Source: Antedon mediterranea (lineage: Eukaryota > Echinodermata > Crinoidea > Comatulida > Antedonidae). From it: 64,000 nucleotides of DNA. The stretch lies in the NCBI RefSeq assembly GCF_964355755.1, contig NC_092675.1, forward strand, positions 17,809,312 through 17,873,311, read 5' to 3'. The position numbers and the translations under genes were made by a program. The notes under the pieces are model-generated. The model had not been told where the DNA came from. It did no database searches and was given only the letters and a program-made list of their open reading frames with translations. Below, piece by piece: positions 12,366-22,800 of this stretch (positions are counted from its first letter, which is position 1; the number at the start of each line of letters is the position of its first letter).

Positions 12366-13437
12366 GGGTGTCACGAAACCTAAGACCACGAAAGCTAAGA
12401 CCCCCTAAGACCTAAGATCACGAAAGCTAAGACCCAAGACCTAAGATTACAAATTCTAAGATATACTACAGCTTAAAAACAATACTTGTTTATCCATACA
12501 TAATTTTAAACACAGTAGGTTTCATTTATTACCATAAATATAATTTAATACTACCGCAAAACATAGATAAACTCACATTATTTTCGCCCGTTGAATAAAT
12601 GTATATTTTTTCTTTACAACAAACAAACTTGACGGGTTGTTTGTTGGTATATATTTACTCCAATGTGTTGGTTCAGAGGATGTTTTTCTTACGCACCTCC
12701 CTTTCTTGTATTTTGACTCCAAATTTGTTGACTAACTTTATCCTGAATACCACACTTTTAAATTAGGACTTATAAGTACTTTCAGAAGGAGAAACACATA
12801 ATAACAAATAAATAAATCCTTTTAAATTGATGATTTTACAGACGTGTTTCTTTGTATACTGTAATGTAACTCCTCGAGCTCCCCCCATGCTCAATGTTTT
12901 TGTTTCTATGGAGCGCCAAAAGAGCAACAATAATAGTACAAGTATAAAAACAGAAAGAAAACGAAACAAAAAAACTTATCATAATTTTTAAGTTAAAATT
13001 TATTTGCCAGTATTTATTTCTTCGTACATACTATTATCATTACAATTTTAATTTTACATTGTTCCATCCACACTGTAGATGGACTCCACCGAGTTTTCAG
13101 CCCTCTATATAATTTTTGCTCTTTTGACGTTCCATAGAAACAAAAACATTGAACATGGGGTAGGCCTACTTCTAGTGTGCTGTAGGCTAGTCATTTTGTG
13201 TGCGAGAAAAACGTCTGTAAAATCATCAATTTAAAAATGTATTTGTTACTTTTTATGTGATTCTTTTTCATGAAAGTGCCAATTCTAAGGTGTGGTATTC
13301 AGTATAAATGTTGGGAGTTAAAATACAAGGCAGGTGCGAAAGATAAATATTTGTAATCTTAGGTCTTGGGTCTTAGCTTTCGTGATCTTAGGTCTTAGGG
13401 GGTCTTAGCTTTCGTGGTCTTAGGTTTCGTGACACCC
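12366..13437. mobile_element. Foldback DNA transposon with long inverted arms
   Basis: The element begins GGGTGTCACGAAACC and ends with its exact complement, and is flanked by the 10-bp direct repeat GCCTATATTG (12356-12365 and 13438-13447), a target-site duplication. The terminal ~85 bp match closely and contain repeats of CACGAAAGCTAAGAC. Pairing continues inside: 12680-12960 is an imperfect inverted copy of 13095-13345, including the segment TTTTTGTTTCTATGGA. No transposase frame is seen. TSD length and structure suggest a Mutator-like foldback element, which is inference. A transcript through it would form a long hairpin. Confidence 0.85.
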
Positions 13438-13513
13438 GCCTATATTGCGTACAACTGAGGGACTAGTGGTGTTCCACCGTACCACGCCGAGGAATCGAGT
13501 TTGAACAATACCA

Positions 13514-13571
13514 GTGCCCATTGGTCTAATGGTTAGGACATGGTTCCGGGTTCGAATCTCGGTTGGGGCGA
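13514..13571 (+). repeat. tRNA-like relic (SINE head or tRNA pseudogene)
   Basis: Contains an A-box (TGGTCTAATGGTTAGG) and a B-box (GGTTCGAATCT) in tRNA order, with partly pairing ends and a TTTTT run right after (13573-13577). The distance between the boxes is too short for an anticodon arm, so this is not a functional tRNA. The A-box resembles tRNA-Glu/Asp. Confidence 0.6.
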
Positions 13572-14343
13572 CTTTTTCTCATTCTCACAGATTTCCTTAG
13601 AATTAGAATTAATTATTGTGTTTTTATATGTAAATCAATTGTTTTTGTAAGAAATATTGCTTGTTATACTATGTTACTACAATTAAATTGTTTACAGAAA
13701 GCTTCTATTCTATTCGGGTCAAAGTAGTTAATGTTTTAACGTGGCAGCTGGTGTCTGGCGGGGGACCACTATGTGCCACATAATAGCCTACTATGAACCC
13801 CGTAGTCACAAATAAAGAGTAAAATAAACGATAATAGGCCTACACGTGAACAATAATGTTAACTATTGATAAATCAACAAAACATCTTTTTTTTATATTG
13901 GTTATCATAAATAGTTATCACAGAAGAGATGTAAATGTTTATACATTTAATTTCTTTTAATATAAAGCATATGCATTTACATAATATTTTCACATTGTAT
14001 GTAAATCAATCAATGACGATTAACGGAACATACGTATAAAAATTAACGGACCAAAGCTGTTTTTTATAGCCATGATACCACTATGAATCCTATTTTACTA
14101 AATACGATACAAATACGTATATTTTAATACCACCGTACCTTAACTCAAGCAGAGTAAAATCAACAACAATGTATTTGATCCAAACAAATACACACAAAAG
14201 AAAAACTGTAAACAATGTGAATGGATCAGGAGACTTGCAATGGCCGCTAACATGAAAGCCACTATATAAAAGCACGTCTTTATAATACTATTTATAATAT
14301 TTGTTTATACACAACTTTAGAATTAAGTAAGCCACCAATGTGT

Positions 14344-14382
14344 ATGTAGGCCTACATTATTAGGCCTACATTATTAGGCCTA
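14344..14382. repeat. Short tandem array of TAGGCCTA units
   Basis: Three TAGGCCTA palindromes in a row, each separated by CATTAT. It lies about 140 bp past the ABCG2 stop codon, on the 3' side of that gene. Confidence 0.8.
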
Positions 14383-14520
14383 ATGGTATTATGATAACGC
14401 AGACATACTCTTCTTGACTGGTGACTTCTTTATGTGCATTATATACAGTGTGACGTAACAATATGCCTACTTTTTGAATAATAATATATACATATAATAC
14501 AATAAGAAGTAACTTAGTAT

Positions 14521-17500
14521 CTATTTTAACTTAGGAACTGTTCTTAACTGAATGTACGCAAGAGTTAATAAAATGATTTGCATAATGAATAAGGCGAGCT
14601 GATTTTGCCATAAGCCCCATGTGCCGGTTGGGATGCCTTGAGATATTAGATAGTCCTCTCCATTCACCCTGTAACAACAAAATAAACCAAGAACGTTTCG
14701 TTTAAAACATCACTATGCTGTCAACTAAACACAACTAGAAGTTTGTAATGCATACTAATACATCCTTCCTACACAGGCCTACTTGTTAATGCATTATTGT
14801 TGAGCTATATGTCTACACTATCAAACTAGTTTAACACAAAAAGCTAAAGCTCTGTCTACACATCAAACTTCATGTGATGTGCCCAGATATGGTAAAGATA
14901 TGACACCGTCATGTCCATATATGGGCCCATCACATAAAGTTTGATGTGTAGACAGAGCTTTAGACAATGAATGAGTAAAGTGTCACACGGCAAAAAATAC
15001 AGTACAGTACATTGTGTTCCTAGTAAAAGTTGTTCATCAGACCATAGACCATATGAATATATAGGTCCGTGATCAGACAGTGTTTCAAAATAACAACTTT
15101 ACTTACGTCATGTTTCCGTCTACAAAAACCATCCCAGAAAATTCGTTTATAGATAGAGTCTAAAATTAAAATATACATATACGATAAACACATATATTAT
15201 TCATAAATTAAACAAACAATTGCATTTGTTTGTGTGTTTGTGTTGTACATGTTATATGTTGAAAAGTAAAATACACATACGTTTAAACTGTATCTAAAGA
15301 TACTAATCCATTTCAACCACTGCAGCCACGTCGGAAGGGATGTAATGTTTACAAACAATCCTCCAAAAATCTTAAAAGAATAATAGAGAAGTTTAAGCCT
15401 TTCACAATATAATATAATGAATAACGCAAACTATACCGACAAACTAAGGCTATAGAACAGCAGGATACCGAACTGGCCTTGCCAAGATAGGAACTTGTAA
15501 CAGTCCTTTGATCTTAGGATTGGCTGCGACAAATTTATACTAGTTGGGGTTACAGTACTGTACTGTTTGAGGTGTGGAACTGATCGTGTCGCAACCAAGC
15601 ATAAAACATTTGATCTAATGGAGCTCAGTATCCTGTTGCTACATTGCCTCAGAGTCGTTTTTTTATTATGTTTTTAAAGCGCCATGAATTAATACAATTG
15701 TAATTGGTGTTGTAGGGGAGATTCTGTGCTGTAAACATATGCAGATGCTCTTCACGTTCTATTCGTCGTTCTGGTGCTCGAAGCGTCGCAAATTATTTAA
15801 AAATGAGTAATATAAAGGTCTGAAGTTTATCATACCAGCATGAGGATGAAACACAACGGTATTATTGCCATGGCCACACTGATTGTCGAGATACGTGCTC
15901 CGACACAAAACGCTAACAAAGCTGCAGACAACGTGGTCATAAGTAAGTTCAGTAGATAAATGAAGAATTTGGTAGCTTCTGCTCTTAAACCTATAAAACA
16001 ATTTACAACATTGTATTTTTCTTGTAATTGTTATAAAATTAATACCCTTCACATCTTATTATCGTCGTTGTGTTGACGATATACAGTACATATTAGTTTG
16101 ATCAAATCATCATAATGGTCGCCATCACATCCATCGCCATCGGGGGTACACGGCTATCATTCATAACGTTTTGCCGAGGTTGATTCAATAAGAGCACACG
16201 CGTGCGCTACGGTAAATGTCGGATTGAAATGCAATGCAACTTATAGAAAATTAGGTTCAGTTTTCACATACAATGATTATACCACTTAATGACGTCATAA
16301 TGATCAACATACCACAATGGTCAACATACCACAATGGTCGTCGCCGTCATCATCCTCCTTACCAACAATTAGGCCTACCATCATAATAATAGGATTTGTC
16401 GTCATCATCGTCATGAAAGCCATTGGTGGTTATATTTGTATTCGAAAGCTCGTATCGGTAATTTATAGACACCCCGAATCGATATTATGGATTCGATATG
16501 CGACATCGTTTGATATTCATTTTTGTATACGTACCAATCATCCAGTAGGTGATAACAGCAAACATTGTTGTTGGAAAGATTCGAAGCGGAAGAATATCAC
16601 AGAAAATTTTGGATAAGAAATAACAAGAGACTCGGTAAAATCCGTTGGCTGATTCATGTCTGAAATGAAGTATCAACACATACAATTACTTAAATAATTA
16701 GTATAAACCTTCACTTCTGACGCACAGCACGGGAAACATTAGGGATGAGCTAGCTAGCGTGCGTGGGTAGGGAGAGAAACAGTTATTTTCTGGTGTCAGG
16801 TTTCTTGGATTAATCTGTGTTACATTAGGCTGAGAGGATTCAGGTTAGCGATTCGGGTCACACGCTACTCCCTTTGACATCTATTTTTGACAGTCGATTA
16901 TATTATTGTTACCGCTCCTTCGTTTAAAATAGCCCCGAATTTCCCCTTTGAAGGTGGGCGTCTTTGACCACATCCAAGACAACTGCATCTAATATAAATA
17001 TACAATATAAACATACGGCCTACTACTTACAGGAAGATTACACGCTCTTTCATGAAGACTTGCACGGCACTCATGTTACTGAAAACCATGTTCATAGTCA
17101 TGAAGAAGAAAGCTCCATATCTGAAATATTAAATGTGTTTGATAAATCCCGCGGATACATCAGTATGACAAAAAGGGGCAACAGCGCAGCCATAAGGGTT
17201 TGCCATTGCCTATACTAGGAAGTATTGACAAACTACAAACATTGTCTAGATCTATTCCGGGTATACAAACAAATTAGTTCTACTGCGGAATGGATTGAAT
17301 TTAATCTAGACACTCTGAACTTTTATTAACATTGCCCTTTAATGGTAATCAAAATATCATGTGCCTATCCCATGCAAACGAATAGTATATGATTATTAGG
17401 TGTTACATAACTAAAATATAGGGTTAGTTATAAATAACTGAAGGTGAACTAACCTATTTTGTATTCCGATTTGAATAGAATCGTCAACGTCAAAGAAGAT

Positions 17501-19878
17501 TATACCAACAATTAAAGCCAACACTGTTAGCATTATAATCTAAAAAAAAATATATAAATAGTATTAATGCGCTGGTGGTAGCCAGTAAAACGATGCGAGC
17601 GAAGAGAGGCGCACAAACACAGGCTCAATTTAACGTCCCGGGTATCTTCAATCCGATTGGATAGGGACTTTGTTCATCCTCGACGTGGTATCTCAACGCA
17701 CGCGCCACACAATTACTATGTTGTTTAGATTAGTTAAAAAACATGCGCAGACCGTTCGATTCGATTACCTGCAATAGAGATGCTTCAGGGTTACGTAACA
17801 GATTAAGAAACGCCCTTCTAGCTACAATCCGCATCTGAAAGTTAAAATCACATATTATTGTACCTTAAAATTCATACATCTCCACACTATCATTAGTAGC
17901 CAACTTATATCGCATCCACACACAAATTGTCCTACCGCGCTTTGTATCAGTCGCACACTTAAACTTGTGAAGTGCGTCCCAAATAACAATGAAATACACC
18001 AACAATTAAACGAATACGTTTGCTATCACACTTAAAAAGACAATATTAAACAAGAAATTGTTGAACTAAAAAGCAGATTTTACCTAAGAGAAGTTTGACC
18101 ATACTTTAAAGTAGAACAATAACAAATTTTTGAAAAAAAAAAAACTGAAATAAAGGTTCCACCCGTGGTGGACTGTTAAATAAATTTTGCTATGTTTTGC
18201 TTTAGATTCTAGTTATTTCTCCGTGTTTTCGGATCGACAATAATAAAGATTTGTTTGTGTGTATTTTTTTTTACCATTTACTAATGGCCAGTGACAACTC
18301 TAGTAAGATTAAACTATGTAGGGAAAAAAATAAACAAACCTGTTTAAAAAATGATGTTTGATATTCAATTTTCCGTATTTCAACTTCTTGCGTCTCATTA
18401 TGATTTTTCCATATTAAATCAAGATCTTCCTCTAACTTTGTATTGTGTGATGAACTGAGGAAGTGCTTAACAAGACTGTTATTCGTCTCACAATTACCTT
18501 CTAATGTTGCACCGCCCTCTATGTCATCTAAAATGCCAATGTGCAATAATAACAGAATTTACATAATGTATGTATAAAAAAAACAGGTCAAAAAATACTT
18601 TTTATCGCTATATGCTGATTAACAACACCTTTGTTTATGGAAATGACTGTTTTATCTAAGTTATATTGACTTATATTGTCCTTATGTAAAAGGGTCCTAC
18701 AAAAATACGAAGCTACAGCTTTTTTATGCAGGATCCTTGTTAACAGTTGTATTGCAATTATGATGTAATTGATGACTAAATAAATGTGGAATAAATGAAA
18801 TGAAATGAAATGTGTGGCACAAAGAGATTGCAGTCTATAATTCCATTAAATTAACATACGGTGTTTGGTGTGACATCATAAAGAGAAGAAAACAAATAAC
18901 TAATCTCAAATTTAGGGCCTACAAAATGTACCTCTACAAAAGGCAACCGAGACAAAAACCTAGTGGGTATTGTGCACTTTTATATTGTTTGTTTTTAAAT
19001 ATTATAAACGTCTTAGGACCACTTTTGGACGCCTAATGGCCACTGTGGGACGCCTAAGGGCCATTCTGTGACGCCTTAGGGCCACTCTGGGACTTCCAGT
19101 GCCACTTTGGGAAGCCTTAGTGTCACCCTGGGACTCCACTCCTCTGGAAATACTCTATTTTATAAGGCTATCCTGATTTTCTCTTTTGTTTTTGTCTTGT
19201 CAATGTTGTTGTAGGCTTATGTACTGTTTTAAACTTAAACGAGAATTTCCAATTTCAATTCAATTTAGGACTATGCAATCCGCTTTACCTGATTCTGGTT
19301 GAACATCACCATTGATAACGTCAAGAAAAAAGTCTGGTGGATTATTGTGTGTTTCACACACATAACCTAGAGGAAAACATTATTATATATTTATTTTAGT
19401 GTGTGTTGAATACGAAATATTGGAACCCAATGTACACAAATAAACTCGTTACCATATCTTAATATTAAATAAAATGTTACTCTATCACGATACATCTGGG
19501 AAAGCTAGGATTAGTAACTGAGACGAAGTATGTGACAAGTATTGTCTAACTATCTCAGAACTAAGCATCATAGAAAAAGAAAACTTACACGGAAATGTGT
19601 CAGATATGAAATGTTAAGAACCTGAAATGAAATACATTACCTACTATTCTTATATTATGTGTCAAATGAAAAGAAGTACGGTAGGCCCCTAATAAGAAAG
19701 ATAATTAACATCATAGGCCTACTTACCAGCTGAGCTAAAATGCTCAATAACATCACACGAAGGACCATGGTAAACCGTTTGACCCAAACTTAATAGATGA
19801 ATTGTATCAAATAATCGGTAGATCGAGTAGCGTGGTTGGTGGATTGAAAAGATGATCGTTTTTCCTTTCTTCGAAAGC
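14521..19878 (-). CDS. ABCG2: ABCG2 exons 6-16: H-loop and membrane domain
   Basis: Exon 6 carries TIIFSIHQPRYSI (H-loop). Exons 7-8 form the linker (NNPPDFFLDVINGD). Exons 9-16 hold six hydrophobic segments, including ERVIFLHESANGFYR before transmembrane helix 3. The last extracellular loop (exons 14-16) has an NMT glycosylation site but none of the three loop cysteines of human ABCG2. The protein ends LRTVPKLK. Confidence 0.92.
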
Positions 19879-22800
19879 CTAACAAAGCAACGAAAACCGA
19901 TTGATAAAATAGTTAAATAAATAGTTCATTAAAGAGTATTACTCATAATTTAGATTTAGTCCTACAATCCCTTCAACACATTTTAAACAATAGTAAATTA
20001 AACGTGAATAACCATATACAGTAATCCATTTCTGGTAGGCCTACGTCAGGTTTGTGGTTTGGAGCGCTTTCCCAAATACCAGAAGATCGTCTGAATTCAG
20101 TGTATAATTTTATAATCTATGTTTTTTCATCCTATAATCCATGTTCGAACGATTTTCTTTGCAAATCGAAAGCTATTTTTCTACATACAAATCAAGTTCA
20201 ATAGGTATTTAAACATTTGTCACGCCGCGGCGCTGTGGACATGTTTAGCTTCTCTTCCACCTCGGCCGGCGTTATTGGTCAAATTACTTGCGTTTCGCTT
20301 AAGCGGGGCTTATGTCAACACGGAACTCAACTCATCAACTTAACTAGTTGCGCAAGAGCGCTTAAACTTGGTTCCCACTAATACGCGACGCAAAGACGTG
20401 GTCGTGACGCCAAGTGATTTGACGAATGACAAGCCGCAGTACATAGCTTATGTACGTTGCGTCTTAATGGAAATCAAGCTTTATGTCGAGTAAGTGAACG
20501 AAATTCGTGTTGTTCGACATCAACATTTACGATTACGGTCTTACATTGCGTCCAATGGGGAAAATTGACTCAAGTGATGACCGATTGTGATTAGATGATG
20601 AGTAGGCCTATATGCCTAATTGGTGATGAATCTGTCTTTAAAACGACAACAATAATATGAACCATGATAATGATGAAAAGACGATGTTCAATTGAGATTT
20701 AACGGTTTTAATAAGGAAAACCCAGTATTTTGTATTTTGAACAGTTTTAAGTAAAGTTATCTTTACTTCTTCCTTGGTAATACAGTCATTATACAAAAGG
20801 TTCGATTTATTTTAGGATATCGCCATAATACTAGATGTAAACAAGAAAAAAATATATCATAGTATAGGCCTACAAGGTTATTAGTATAAACTTGAAGGTA
20901 GGACACTTAGTCAACTTTATTATACAAAGATATTCCGTTTTATTATCGAATTACGACAGAAAATGATACATGCGCAGTTACCTGTGCAAACTAACACTAC
21001 GAACTATATAATGTACGGTACAGTTGATGGTATTTACATTGACGTTTGTTTAGCAAAAAGGAAATATTGTGTTTGAATAGATGTGATTGCCAAGCAAACT
21101 AAATAGGTCAATAAAAGGAGTGTTCTTTTGTTAACTTATTTGCCACGGATTAGAAAAGTTAGATCTAAGGTGCGAAACTTTCTTAAAATAAAATTCAAAG
21201 ATATTGCAATTTTACAGTTTCCCCCCGCGTTTGTTTGGTTATCAGTATAGAATGTTTTTTCCAGTATTTTGTATACGAACCTAGAGAGCAAGTTCATGAC
21301 TGAACTGGCAGTGTTGGCATCCAGTCCGGTGGTAGGCTCATCCAGAAAGAGTACTTCAGGTCTGGTTATCAATTCCATACCAACATTTGTTCTCTTTCGT
21401 TCGCCCCCTGAAACTCCACGGATAAATTCCGTACCAACCTGCCAAGCAATAAAATATGTTAATGCATATTGTGTGCCGTAGACAGTTTATGGTGGATGCT
21501 ATAAATAGTATGAGTGTTACGTGATGGACTTCCAACGAACCATGTGTACAGACATTAGGCTTTCATAGGTAATGATCGAAAGTCAAAAATAGTATGTAAA
21601 CATTTTTTTTTTCGTGAACCAAAAAGCATTGTAAAGAAGGCCGTGATCTACCACTTATAACCCAGAGTTGAAATATATTACTTCCTCGTCGTTCAGTTAA
21701 CGGGAAAATGTAAATAGATATCCTAAAGGATGGAGTTCTACTGTATAATGGCATTTCCTCGCAATAATGAACTTGAGATTTAATCGCATAAAGGTTTTAA
21801 ATAAACACTTCTGATAAAATTAAGAAAGTTTTATTTTACGGGGGAAACAGATTTTTACGTGCAACATTTTCTTTTAGAGCTCGTTGTTTATGTTTGAGTG
21901 TTTAGATAAACAGGAAGCGAATTTGGCAGTAAAAACAAACCTTTGTATCAGCACATTTTTCTAGGCCCAATTCCCTAATAACATCGTCCACTCTTTGGTT
22001 TCTATCTTCAGATTTTAATGAACTTGGAAGACGAAGAGCAGCAGAGAAGGTTAAGTTTTCTCGAATTGTCAACGTTCCCATAACTACATCATCCTAAAAA
22101 AAAGAAACGTACACCATCACCATCACTTAACTTACCTGGAATACCACCAGCTTGACGTAATTTATTCATCAATATCATAATCGTAATAGTTGTCATCCAG
22201 GAGCAGATATAGGATCGATTTCTGAGCGTTCTTAACGTTCTAAATGGATCGCGCCAGCTCCTGGATAAAATCGTTCTTTCCTAATTTCTAACCAGTAATA
22301 TCATTTACTGGGCGATAATTGGCTTACTCCGTTGGGTCTCACTGCTGTCGCATTTGTAATCATAATAGATTTTCATCGTCGCAACCAAAAGTAAAATATT
22401 AAAAAAATAGCATTTAACAACAAATATGCTGTTACTGTTACCTGAACGACATATCCTGAAACGAGTTTGAAATTAGAAGGCTGTATGTTTCCATCAATAA
22501 GTACGGTACCCTCCAGTCCTCGTGTCTCTTTTCGAGCGGCTAGAACATCCAGCAATCTGTACAGAAAATGCTTAAAATTGTAAGTTCATGACATTAGTTT
22601 CTTCACAGTAATATTCAAAACCCAGGGAAGGAAGAATAGGCTACTATAATCAGGTTTGTAAATGGTAGGCCTAGCATTATTTCGATTCAAAACGACAAAA
22701 GAAAAAACGCCATGATTTGTGAAAAACCTATTTGGGCTAAGATATAAATTGCTAATTGATTAATTTCAGGGGTGTTTGATTCACCATCCTGTCTGAGCTT

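Noticed and set aside
13514-13571. Functional tRNA gene
   Set aside because: A- and B-boxes are too close; no anticodon arm.
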